This document shows, one piece after another, positions 18,331-26,569 of a DNA stretch of 64,000 nt (position 1 is its first letter; each line of letters starts with the position of its first letter). Source of the DNA: DATFVA01 sp963832715. Its GTDB lineage: Bacteria > Bacteroidota > Ignavibacteria > Ignavibacteriales > Ignavibacteriaceae. A program made the translations under genes and the position numbers. The notes below the pieces were generated by a model. That model did no database searches and was not told where the DNA came from. It saw only the letters and a program-made list of their open reading frames with translations. The DNA lies in assembly GCA_963832715.1 (NCBI GenBank), contig CAWHVB010000006.1, positions 62,001-126,000 of the forward strand. Reading direction: 5' to 3'.

Positions 18331-19035
18331 TTGTTCTACATTAAACTATTTTTTATAGTTCTTTATACGATCCTCTGCTCATTTCTTGCCTTATTATCAG
18401 GGGTATTAGACAGATCATTCTTCACCTATAAATACATGACAAAAATATTCAGCGGCGGAATATTATTTATCAGCGGCGTTAAGGTGAAAATATCCGGAAC
18501 CGAGAACATCCAGGGTAAAGGCCCTTTCATATTCGTTTCCAACCACATAAGTCAATTTGATATAATTGCTCTTCAGTTTACAATTCCCTTAAAAACAGGA
18601 TTCATCTTTAAAAAGGAACTTGCAAAGATCCCGCTTTTCGGATGGCAGCTGTTAACAGGACCTCACATAGTAATAGACAGAAGTAATGCTGAAAATGCTT
18701 TGAAGAGCATTCATAACGCAAGGCAGAAAATGAAGCGTAAAGCTGTCTCGATGATTCTGTTTCCCGAGGGTACGAGGAGTAAAGACGGGGAACTCCAACA
18801 ATTTAAAAGAGGAGCATTCCACCTTGCCGGCCAGGTAAATTATCCAATTATCCCCGTCACAATCAAAGACTCTGACAAACTCCTGCCCAAAGGTTCACTT
18901 AGGATAAATAAAGGTACAATCAGGGTCATATTCAGTAAACCTATCGATACAACAAAGGTTGAATCACGTAATGATGAACTTGAACTTATGGGAAAAGTAC
19001 GGGATATTATAGCAGGCAATTATTACAGTAAATGA
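18331..19035 (+). CDS. plsC: 1-acyl-sn-glycerol-3-phosphate acyltransferase (PlsC family)
   Basis: The 234-residue acyltransferase has the HX4D motif NHISQFD, the FPEGTRSKDG motif and a hydrophobic N-terminal helix. It transfers an acyl chain to lysophosphatidic acid in phospholipid synthesis at the inner membrane. The open frame extends upstream to 18220, but that part overlaps the protease gene. The better start is TTG at 18331, with GGAGG at 18316-18320. Its C-terminal region VIFSKPIDTTK is also typical of the family. It is followed by kdsB. Confidence 0.87.
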   Translation: MFYIKLFFIVLYTILCSFLALLSGVLDRSFFTYKYMTKIFSGGILFISGVKVKISGTENIQGKGPFIFVSNHISQFDIIALQFTIPLKTGFIFKKELAKIPLFGWQLLTGPHIVIDRSNAENALKSIHNARQKMKRKAVSMILFPEGTRSKDGELQQFKRGAFHLAGQVNYPIIPVTIKDSDKLLPKGSLRINKGTIRVIFSKPIDTTKVESRNDELELMGKVRDIIAGNYYSK

Positions 19036-19069
19036 ACCGTTCCGGACTGCCGGAATAATAGGGAGAAAA

Positions 19070-19831
19070 ATGATAGTTGGAATAATCCCCGCACGTTTTG
19101 CTTCAACCCGGCTTATGGGAAAACCTCTTGCAGATATCGGGGGCAAACCTATGATTCAGCACACCTATGAAAGTTCCAAAACATCAAAACTTTTACACGA
19201 GGTAATTATTGCGACTGACGATGCCAGGGTTGCAGAAGTGTCAAGGAACTTCGGTGCTAAAGTTTTTCTTACTCCGAAAGATATAGCTACCGGCTCAGAC
19301 AGGATAGCTTATGTTGCAGAACAGCTGCCCGGTGCAGAAATTATTGTAAATATACAAGGGGATGAACCATTCATACAGGGGATAATGATAGACCAGGCGA
19401 TAGAACCTCTTTTATTCGATCTTTCAGTAAATGTTTCGACACTTGCAAAAAAGATTGAAACCGTCGAAGAGCTCAAGTCGCCCTCAGTTACTAAAGTTGT
19501 TTTCGATTACAACAATTTCGCACTCTATTTTTCGCGTTCTCCAATTCCTTTCGTCCGTGATGCGCGTACAATGTATGAGAGAGTTTCAAAGGCAGATATA
19601 TACAAACACATCGGATTATATGTCTACAGAAGAGACTCTCTGCTAAAGTTCACAAGCCTTGAGCCCACCGACCTTGAACAGATCGAAAAACTGGAGCAGT
19701 TAAGGATGCTTGAGAACGGTTTTAAGATAAAGGTTGTTGTAACCCCTTACGAAAACCTCGCTGTAGATACCCCGGATGACTTAAAACGTGCCCGGTTATA
19801 TTATTCAAGAATGCTGAAGGAAAGAGAATGA
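19070..19831 (+). CDS. kdsB: 3-deoxy-manno-octulosonate cytidylyltransferase
   Basis: The 253-residue enzyme activates Kdo as CMP-Kdo for LPS inner-core synthesis. The N-terminal nucleotide-binding motif is IPARFASTRLMGKPL. VNIQGDEPFI and the C-terminal pattern YRRDSLLKF, LEQIEKLEQLRMLE and VDTPDDL are all standard for KdsB. Length matches the family. Presence of this gene supports a Kdo-containing LPS. A GGGAGAAAA ribosome-binding region precedes the ATG. The stop overlaps the start of the next gene by 4 bp. Confidence 0.95.
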   Translation: MIVGIIPARFASTRLMGKPLADIGGKPMIQHTYESSKTSKLLHEVIIATDDARVAEVSRNFGAKVFLTPKDIATGSDRIAYVAEQLPGAEIIVNIQGDEPFIQGIMIDQAIEPLLFDLSVNVSTLAKKIETVEELKSPSVTKVVFDYNNFALYFSRSPIPFVRDARTMYERVSKADIYKHIGLYVYRRDSLLKFTSLEPTDLEQIEKLEQLRMLENGFKIKVVVTPYENLAVDTPDDLKRARLYYSRMLKERE

Positions 19832-20787
19832 AAAAACCAGGTAAAATACATCTTGCAAATACTCCGACTCCATTGGAGGAAATCGTTTTTGAAGGAATAA
19901 AATTCCGTATTAAAAGAGATGATCTGACAGGGATGGAGCTTTCAGGAAATAAAGTCCGGAAGCTTGAATATTTATTATACCAGGCAAGAAAGGAAAAAGC
20001 TGATTATATATTTACCTGCGGCGGAGATCAGTCGAACCATGCGAGAGCGACGGCAATTGCTGCAGCAAAGCTCGGGATAAAAACCAAGTTATTTCTCTGG
20101 GGGCAAGATAAACCGAACGCCGACGGAAATCTTTTCCTGGACAAACTAACAGGAGCTGAAATCTTCTTTATGAATAAGAAGAATTATGATTTTGTGAATG
20201 AAATTATGCAGGAAGAAAGTGAGATCCTCAGGAAAAAAGATACTAATGTTTATGTAATTCCCGAAGGCGGGTCTACCACCCTTGGAATCCAGGGGTACGT
20301 TTCTTTTATCGATGAACTTTCCCTGCAGATCAAATGGAAAGATATAGATGGAATTCTTCTGGCGGCAGGCACCGGAGGAACAGCTGCAGGGATACTGGCA
20401 GGACTTGCTAAAAATAATATCAATAAAAGTGTTTATGTTGTTAACGTTCTCTATAAGGAGAATGTTATCCGGAAAAAAATACTTCAGCTTGCGCATGGAG
20501 CAGTAATGGAATTTAATCCCGGAACTGAAATAAATCCTGAAAACCTTTCAGTATTAAACGGATATTCGGAAGAAGGTTATAAAAAAATCGACCGGGAAAA
20601 GGTGGAACTTGTAAATAAGTTATTCAGGGAAACAGGGATCCTGCTTGATCCTGCCTATACCGGCAAGGCATTTTACGCATATTATTATAATTTTCTTTTA
20701 AGGAAGAAAAAATCGAACGTGCTTTTCCTGCATACAGGAGGACTCTTCGGTGTTTTCGGCAGAAAAAGAGAATATATCTCATTTTAG
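19828..20787 (+). CDS. D-cysteine desulfhydrase / ACC deaminase family PLP enzyme
   Basis: The 319-residue fold-type II PLP enzyme has the PLP lysine in SGNKVRKLEY (Lys42) and the neighbouring CGGDQSNHARA motif, which corresponds to the catalytic Ser-Asn-His loop. A Gly-rich phosphate-binding loop lies in AAGTGGTAAG. These are the features of the D-cysteine desulfhydrase and ACC deaminase family. D-cysteine breakdown is the more common activity in bacteria, but sequence alone does not decide the substrate. ATG overlaps the kdsB stop (ATGA), so it is co-translated with kdsB. Confidence 0.85.
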   Translation: MKKPGKIHLANTPTPLEEIVFEGIKFRIKRDDLTGMELSGNKVRKLEYLLYQARKEKADYIFTCGGDQSNHARATAIAAAKLGIKTKLFLWGQDKPNADGNLFLDKLTGAEIFFMNKKNYDFVNEIMQEESEILRKKDTNVYVIPEGGSTTLGIQGYVSFIDELSLQIKWKDIDGILLAAGTGGTAAGILAGLAKNNINKSVYVVNVLYKENVIRKKILQLAHGAVMEFNPGTEINPENLSVLNGYSEEGYKKIDREKVELVNKLFRETGILLDPAYTGKAFYAYYYNFLLRKKKSNVLFLHTGGLFGVFGRKREYISF

Positions 20788-20880
20788 GAAGTTAAAATTC
20801 ACTTTTTCCTATGACTGGGGAGAAAAGTTTAACATTCATCCTGAGATGTTTATTGCCTTAAAAATTAATAAAGATTATTT

Positions 20881-21303
20881 TTGGATATGGATTGTATTTT
20901 TTGTGATATTATAAATCGTAAGGGGGAAGCCGAAATATTATTTGAAAATGATATGGTAATGGCTTTTCTGGATATAAGACCTGTAAACTACGGGCATACC
21001 CTCGTAATTCCCAAAAGACATTTCAACAACTACCTTGAGTTAACGCCGGAATATCTGACAGAACTCGGCAAGGCAACACAAGAAATGTCCAGGGCAATAC
21101 AGACAGGGCTTAAGGCTGACGGCTTTAATGTTATAATTAACAACGGGGCAGCAGCCGGACAGACAGTCTATCACTTTCACTTTCATATAATTCCGAGATT
21201 CAACAGCGATTTCAATTACCGTCCCCAATTCAAAATCTATGCAGATGGTTCGATGAAAGAATTCGCTGAAATAATTCGTAACGCAGTAACAAATAAAGGT
21301 TGA
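20881..21303 (+). CDS. HIT family nucleotide-binding hydrolase
   Basis: The 140-residue histidine-triad protein has the N-terminal CIFCDI motif, the ENDMVMAFLDIRPVNYGHTLVIPKRH core and the catalytic triad HFHFHII near residue 100. Family members cut nucleoside phosphoramidates or dinucleotide polyphosphates. The frame opens at TTG 20881, but ATG at 20887 (MDCIFCD) is an equally good start because neither has a clear ribosome-binding site. It is followed after 6 bp by the B12-binding gene. Confidence 0.92.
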   Translation: MDMDCIFCDIINRKGEAEILFENDMVMAFLDIRPVNYGHTLVIPKRHFNNYLELTPEYLTELGKATQEMSRAIQTGLKADGFNVIINNGAAAGQTVYHFHFHIIPRFNSDFNYRPQFKIYADGSMKEFAEIIRNAVTNKG

Positions 21304-21309
21304 AATCTA

Positions 21310-21723
21310 ATGGACAAAAAAATAAGAGTACTGGTTGCTAAAGCCGGACTGGATGGACATGACCGCGGTGCGAAAGTAATTGCGGCTGCACTTCGGGATG
21401 CCGGTATGGAAGTTATTTATACAGGATTAAGGCAGACTCCCGAAATGATCGTTGAGGCTGCTATCCAGGAGGATGTTGATGTCATTGGTATCAGCATCTT
21501 GTCCGGAGCGCACATGACAATATTTCCAAGGATTATGAAACTTATGAAAGAAAAAGGAATTGATGATGTGCTTCTTACCGGAGGCGGGATAATACCCGAA
21601 GAAGATATTAAAGCTTTACACGGTATGGGGGTTGGCGAACTGTTTACTCCCGGTGCTGCTACAACCGAAATTGCAAAGTATATCAAAGAGTGGTATTCTA
21701 AAAATCCAAAAAATAATTTCTAG
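21310..21723 (+). CDS. cobalamin-binding subunit of methylmalonyl-CoA mutase type
   Basis: The 137-residue protein is a stand-alone B12-binding domain. DGHDRG (residues 15-20) holds the histidine (His17) that coordinates cobalt, and SILSGAHMT and LLTGGGIIPEED are the other two usual motifs. It is close in length to the separate small/C-terminal subunit of archaeal-type and bacterial methylmalonyl-CoA mutase. No large catalytic subunit is encoded in the window, so the partner must be elsewhere. It follows the HIT gene by 6 bp. A role in propionate/methylmalonyl-CoA metabolism is likely. Confidence 0.9.
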   Translation: MDKKIRVLVAKAGLDGHDRGAKVIAAALRDAGMEVIYTGLRQTPEMIVEAAIQEDVDVIGISILSGAHMTIFPRIMKLMKEKGIDDVLLTGGGIIPEEDIKALHGMGVGELFTPGAATTEIAKYIKEWYSKNPKNNF

Positions 21724-21782
21724 TATTACATAGAGATATAAAAAAATGTAATCTTTCCTTTCACTTATACAGGGAGACGCAG

Positions 21783-24700
21783 ATGAAAAACTTATTCTTC
21801 ATTTTGTTCCTTTTAATTTGTACTACTGGTTTTTCACAATCCTTAGTAGAAACAGTTGACCTTCCCTCTGACAATTTTTTTAATTCCGGTTACGGACTTA
21901 CCTATGACGGCACAAGTTACTGGATATCATCAGAAAACACAGCCAACGGCAGCGGCGTGTTAAAATCGGTTGATGCAAACGGTAATTATTTGACTACAAT
22001 AAACATAAACTATCCCGGCATGCATACTTCGCAGGGGCTTGCATTTGATGGAACAAATTTCTGGTATGTTGAAAGAAAAACATCAAGATGTGATTTGTTC
22101 AAAGTATCGCCGTCGGGTAATGTTCTTGATTCTATTCCTATTCAATCATTGGGAGGAGCCTGGTATCTGGGCGGAGCCGCCTGGGATGGCACAGGATTAT
22201 GGATTTCCGTTTATTACCCTAATAACCTTGCCGCTCTCTACAAAGTTGATACAGCTGCCAGGGATATTGTTGATACGATTCAGGTATTTGGAATACAGCC
22301 TACGGGAATAACTGTGAAAGGGGATACATTATTTTACGTAATGGATGGATTTGACGGAGATCCGGAAAATATTTATGCAGTTAATCTTACCTCCAAGGAT
22401 ACTCTTTTCTCGTGGCATGTTCCTGAAGTACCGGGCGTTAGGCAGAATCCCCGGGGTTTGGCATGGGATGGTACCTACTTCTGGCTTATGGCTGAACCTG
22501 TTGGCGCATCTTCCGGCAGACAGCTTTTTAAATACAACCTTGCAGGAAATGGTTCGCCTCATATTTCCGTAACTCCGGTTTCAGTTATGTTTCCGCAGAC
22601 AACTGCTGGAGATACATCTCACAGATCTATTACAGTTTCCAATATTGGTACTGCTGATCTGCAAATTACCAGCCTGGATTTCAATAATCCTGTTTTCAGC
22701 TCGTCCGAGGGTTCATTTCCAATAACCATTACACCGGGAGCAAATCAGAGTATCCAGGTTGATTTTCATCCTGAAGCGTTTCAGCAGTACACAGGCACAA
22801 TGACAATTCATAGTAATGATATTGTTACCCCTTCTTTTGAAGTTAATTTATCAGGACAGGGAGTAGTAAGCGGTCCCAACATTGTTCTCAGCGCAACATC
22901 CCACAACTTCGGCGATGTCTGGGTGAACGGGGACGGGAATGTATACTGGAGTTTCAGCATTTTTAATACTGGCGATACTCCCCTTGAAATATCTGATATG
23001 CATTTCGCTTTGCCGGAGTTCTCCTTTGAAAGTGAAGCAATTCCTTTCGAGATTGCACCCGCAGAGACCTCAATAGTAAGGTTAAGGTTTACTCCATCAC
23101 AGGAAGGAAGCTACAATGATACATTGTCAATTCAATCCAATGATACTCAAAATCCTATCGTAAGAATAGGCGTTACTGGAAACGGAATTATAGGTAATTA
23201 CCAGGCCGGCTACCAGTTCTGGGCATACCAGGTGCCGGACAATCCAAGAACGACCTACCAGGAATACAGGGTTGAAGGATTGAAACCCATCAATGATATA
23301 AACGGCGATGGAATTAATGATGTAATAATTGCTACAGATAACTATTTCATTATGGCTCTTGACGGAGCAGGAAGCGGTACTACCGATACCCTATGGACAT
23401 CAAATACTTTCTTCAGTAATTCCAATGCCGGTTCAATAGGTCAGTCTAATGATTACGGCGTTCAGGATGCCATTGCGATCGTCAGTGATCTAAATGGCGA
23501 CGGAAAGAATGATGTTGTTATCGGAACTGGCGGAGGTAATGAGCACGTATATGCAATCGATGGAATAAACGGACATATTATCTGGGGGTTCGGGGATGAT
23601 TACAATTACAGCCTGGGTGACTTCGAAGCTGTTGATGGTCAAAGGGATTTCAACGGCGATGGTATTCCTGACATATTAGCGATTGCTGATGGTAATGAGG
23701 AGGGAACAGGCTATCATAGTGCATATCTTTTTAACGGCGTTAACGGGGATATTATATGGCAATATTATTACCCGGGCCCGAACCTGGCATTTGGAAAAAC
23801 TATTATATCAGTTGATGATGTTACAGGTGATAGCGTTCCTGACGCAGTAATAGATGCCGGCAATAACGGTACAACGGACCTTGCTGTTATCTGTCTTAGC
23901 GGAGCCAACGGCCAGGCAGTATGGACTTTCCCTGTTTCGGGTTATGAACCAAAAGAACTTATTGAACTGCCGGTACAGGGGCAAACATCTGACGTGGTAG
24001 CTTCGCAGTATTTCGGGCATGTTTATAGAATTGACGGCGAAACCGGAGCGCAAGTCTGGTCATATGATTACGGATTTACCGGTATGATACAGATTGCAAG
24101 GATAAGAGACGTCAATGGCGATGGTACAGATGATATATTAATTGCTGCCTTCTCGGGAGGCGTTACATGTCTGAGCGGTGAAAATGGTCAGGCATTGTGG
24201 AGTTATCCCATGAACTTTCAATACGGAGTGGCAGCAGTACCCGATTTAAATAATGACGGCATTGATGATATGGTTACAGGTGACCAGGACGGGACTTTTT
24301 ACTGCATCAGCGGATCCGGCGATCCACTTTTCTTCAGTCATACTTATGCAGGAGACAGAATCAATTCTGTAAATATTATCCCTTCAATAGACGGCAATGC
24401 CAGCTATGAACTGCTGGTTGGGACTAAGAACGGAACAGTTGCCTGTTTTTCGGGCGGGTTAGATGCAGTACCGGTTGAACTTTCTTCATTTAATTCTGCA
24501 GTAGAAGGAAGGAATGTTAATCTTCAATGGACCGCCTCAACCCAGTTGAATAATAAAGGCTTTGAAGTAGAAAGAAAATCGGGAAATGAGAATTATCGGA
24601 CTTTATCCTTTGTTAAAGGGGATGGTACTACTTCAGAACAAAAATCATATTCCTACACCGATAAAGAGGTGAAGACAGGTAAATATACATATCGTCTGAA

Positions 24701-25043
24701 ACAGATTGATTTTGATGGTTCATATACATATTCAACAGAGCTCAATGTCTCAGTTGAAATGCCATCTGATTTCAGCCTGTCACAGAATTATCCAAATCCT
24801 TTCAACCCATCAACGACAATCAGTTTTTCTTTACCAAAGAAAGCTCAGGTGAAATTGGTAGTATATGATATACTCGGTAATGAAGTCAGGACCATTTTGA
24901 ATGGTGAGAAGGATGCAGGTTCTTACCAGGTTAAATGGAATGGCTTAAATGATAATGGATATTCTTCTGCAACCGGAATTTATATTTACCGGATTAAAGC
25001 CGGGGATTTTATTCAGGAGAAAAAAATGATCCTGATGAAATAA
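21783..25043 (+). CDS. T9SS-exported protein with choice-of-anchor and FG-GAP/PQQ-like repeats
   Basis: The 1086-residue protein has a signal peptide (about 1-19), a beta-propeller-like N-terminal region with repeated LAWDGTYFW/LAFDGTNFWY patterns, and two immunoglobulin-like choice-of-anchor domains (about 258-355 and 362-465). FG-GAP or PQQ-like repeats follow, with DINGDGINDVI and DLNGDGKNDVV calcium-binding motifs. A fibronectin-like domain starts at VPVELSSF (about 897), and a type IX sorting domain with SLSQNYPNPFNPSTT occupies the last 90 residues. It is probably secreted or attached at the cell surface. The natural ligand or substrate is unknown. Confidence 0.87.
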   Translation: MKNLFFILFLLICTTGFSQSLVETVDLPSDNFFNSGYGLTYDGTSYWISSENTANGSGVLKSVDANGNYLTTININYPGMHTSQGLAFDGTNFWYVERKTSRCDLFKVSPSGNVLDSIPIQSLGGAWYLGGAAWDGTGLWISVYYPNNLAALYKVDTAARDIVDTIQVFGIQPTGITVKGDTLFYVMDGFDGDPENIYAVNLTSKDTLFSWHVPEVPGVRQNPRGLAWDGTYFWLMAEPVGASSGRQLFKYNLAGNGSPHISVTPVSVMFPQTTAGDTSHRSITVSNIGTADLQITSLDFNNPVFSSSEGSFPITITPGANQSIQVDFHPEAFQQYTGTMTIHSNDIVTPSFEVNLSGQGVVSGPNIVLSATSHNFGDVWVNGDGNVYWSFSIFNTGDTPLEISDMHFALPEFSFESEAIPFEIAPAETSIVRLRFTPSQEGSYNDTLSIQSNDTQNPIVRIGVTGNGIIGNYQAGYQFWAYQVPDNPRTTYQEYRVEGLKPINDINGDGINDVIIATDNYFIMALDGAGSGTTDTLWTSNTFFSNSNAGSIGQSNDYGVQDAIAIVSDLNGDGKNDVVIGTGGGNEHVYAIDGINGHIIWGFGDDYNYSLGDFEAVDGQRDFNGDGIPDILAIADGNEEGTGYHSAYLFNGVNGDIIWQYYYPGPNLAFGKTIISVDDVTGDSVPDAVIDAGNNGTTDLAVICLSGANGQAVWTFPVSGYEPKELIELPVQGQTSDVVASQYFGHVYRIDGETGAQVWSYDYGFTGMIQIARIRDVNGDGTDDILIAAFSGGVTCLSGENGQALWSYPMNFQYGVAAVPDLNNDGIDDMVTGDQDGTFYCISGSGDPLFFSHTYAGDRINSVNIIPSIDGNASYELLVGTKNGTVACFSGGLDAVPVELSSFNSAVEGRNVNLQWTASTQLNNKGFEVERKSGNENYRTLSFVKGDGTTSEQKSYSYTDKEVKTGKYTYRLKQIDFDGSYTYSTELNVSVEMPSDFSLSQNYPNPFNPSTTISFSLPKKAQVKLVVYDILGNEVRTILNGEKDAGSYQVKWNGLNDNGYSSATGIYIYRIKAGDFIQEKKMILMK

Positions 25044-25068
25044 CCAGGGGAGTAACAGAAAAGTTATA

Positions 25069-25107
25069 AGAGACGGCATCTTCGCAGGAGGTGCCGTCTC
25101 TTTTTTT
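25069..25107 (+). terminator. rho-independent terminator after T9SS cargo 1
   Basis: The arms AGAGACGGCA (25069-25078) and TGCCGTCTCT (25092-25101) form a 10-bp GC-containing stem, followed at once by a run of seven Ts. It is a textbook intrinsic terminator for the upstream gene. Confidence 0.92.
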
Positions 25108-25510
25108 GTGTTCTGTTCTCATAATACTACTCAAAAAATAACAACATCTCATTTTAAATCAATATGTCTAATCAAAAGCTTTATAATTAGTGTAAAAATC
25201 GGGTATAAACTATGGCATATAAGTTGAAAAATAGTTCCAGAGTTTGAAAATATACGGTAGCCAGTCCGTAATAAAGTTTGTCCCGATAGTTCATGTGTCA
25301 TTACTGGAGGGGCTTGAAATTGCTGCCCACTCAACTAGAAACCTTTGGGCCTGCTCCGGCGGGCTTGAAGGTTTTTTATTTTAAACCAATCTTCATCATA
25401 ATTACCGTCACAATTCCTTTAAACTATTATAAAGCAATAGCTTCTGAATTGAAATTCAGACACCCTTTAAGTAATTTTATTAATCAAAATATTTAACAAA
25501 GGAGTTTAGG
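25108..25510. other. gene-free interval before gapA
   Basis: About 400 bp separate the cargo terminator from gapA. The interval holds a strong hairpin with T run at 25339-25381 and AT-rich flanks that probably contain the gapA promoter. A 67-codon open frame across it is mostly hairpin and low-complexity sequence and is not convincing as a gene. The gapA ribosome-binding site AAAGGAG lies about 7 nt before its ATG. Confidence 0.6.
25339..25381 (+). terminator. orphan terminator-like hairpin, possible end of a small RNA
   Basis: The arms AAACCTT (25339-25345) and AAGGTTT (25368-25374) pair, as do GCCTGC and GCGGGC inside them. Three G-U pairs join the two helices, giving one stem of about 16 bp with a 4-nt loop, followed by TTTATTTT. 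No gene precedes it on the plus strand, because the previous gene already has its own terminator 230 bp upstream. It may end a short non-coding RNA or attenuate gapA transcription. Confidence 0.6.
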
Positions 25511-26506
25511 ATGGCAATCAAAGTAGGTATAAATGGTTTCGGCAGAATTGGCAGACTGGTTTTCAGACGGGCCCTGGCTCTCGGAGGATTTGATTTTGTA
25601 GGTATAAATGATTTGACAGATGCAAAAACACTCGCTCATTTATTAAAATATGATTCAGTGCATGGAATTTTCAAAGGTGAAATAAAAGTAGAAGGGAATG
25701 ATATCATTGTTAACGGTGATAGGATAAAAATTACCGCTGAAAAAGATCCGGCAAATCTGAAATGGAAAGATCTTGGTGCTGATATTGTAATAGAAGCAAC
25801 GGGTATATTCAGAACTAAAGAAGCTTGTATGAAACATATTGATGCAGGAGCGAACAAAGTTATTTTAACTGTTCCTTCTAAAGGCGATGTGGATGCTACC
25901 GTAGTGCTTGGTGTGAATGATGAAGTTATCAAAGGAGATGAAAAAGTTATCTCGAATGCTTCCTGTACAACCAACTGTCTGGCCCCAATGGTTAAAGTTC
26001 TGAATGATACATTCGGAATTGATAAAGGATTTATGACAACAGTTCATTCATACACTAATGATCAGCGGCTGCTGGATCTCCCGCACAGCGACTTAAGGAG
26101 AGCAAGATCTGCTGCCGTTTCAATAATTCCGACAACTACCGGTGCTGCAAAAGCAGTGACTAAAACAATTCCCGAACTTAAAGGAAAACTTGACGGTTTT
26201 TCACTGCGCGTACCAACTCCCGATGGTTCTATTACTGATTTCGTCGCTTACCTGAAAAAAGAAGTAACAGTTGAAGAAGTAAACTCTGCGATGAAGAAGG
26301 CTGCTGATGGTCCAATGAAAGGAATACTGGAATACACTGAAGATCCGATCGTATCAGCTGATATAGTCGGAAACCCGGCATCGTGCATATATGATTCTCT
26401 CTCCACAATGGTAATCGGCAATTTAGTTAAAGCAGTAGGCTGGTATGATAATGAATGGGGTTATTCATGCCGCGTTGTCGATTTAATAAAGAAAGTTGCA
26501 AAATAA
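25511..26506 (+). CDS. gapA: glyceraldehyde-3-phosphate dehydrogenase, type I
   Basis: The 331-residue glycolytic enzyme oxidises glyceraldehyde 3-phosphate to 1,3-bisphosphoglycerate with NAD. The Rossmann start GINGFGRIGR, the active-site motif SNASCTTNCLAP with the catalytic Cys, and WYDNEWGYS at the C-terminus are all intact, and the length is standard. The ribosome-binding site AAAGGAG is well placed. It is followed by a terminator and then pgk, the next enzyme in glycolysis. Confidence 0.97.
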   Translation: MAIKVGINGFGRIGRLVFRRALALGGFDFVGINDLTDAKTLAHLLKYDSVHGIFKGEIKVEGNDIIVNGDRIKITAEKDPANLKWKDLGADIVIEATGIFRTKEACMKHIDAGANKVILTVPSKGDVDATVVLGVNDEVIKGDEKVISNASCTTNCLAPMVKVLNDTFGIDKGFMTTVHSYTNDQRLLDLPHSDLRRARSAAVSIIPTTTGAAKAVTKTIPELKGKLDGFSLRVPTPDGSITDFVAYLKKEVTVEEVNSAMKKAADGPMKGILEYTEDPIVSADIVGNPASCIYDSLSTMVIGNLVKAVGWYDNEWGYSCRVVDLIKKVAK

Positions 26507-26516
26507 TATTATTCCC

Positions 26517-26543
26517 GGGGACGATTACCTCGTCCCCTTTTTT
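26517..26543 (+). terminator. intrinsic terminator between gapA and pgk
   Basis: The arms GGGGACGA (26517-26524) and TCGTCCCC (26530-26537) enclose a 5-nt loop, followed by six Ts. The pgk start is only 27 bp downstream, so the hairpin probably reduces rather than fully blocks read-through, unless pgk has its own promoter hidden in this short gap. Confidence 0.88.
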
Positions 26544-26569
26544 ATAAAAAGGATCAAACCAGGAAATTT

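Noticed and set aside
25293..25496. A 67-codon open frame before gapA
   Set aside because: It runs through the terminator-like hairpin and AT-rich leader, and has no start signal or recognisable composition.
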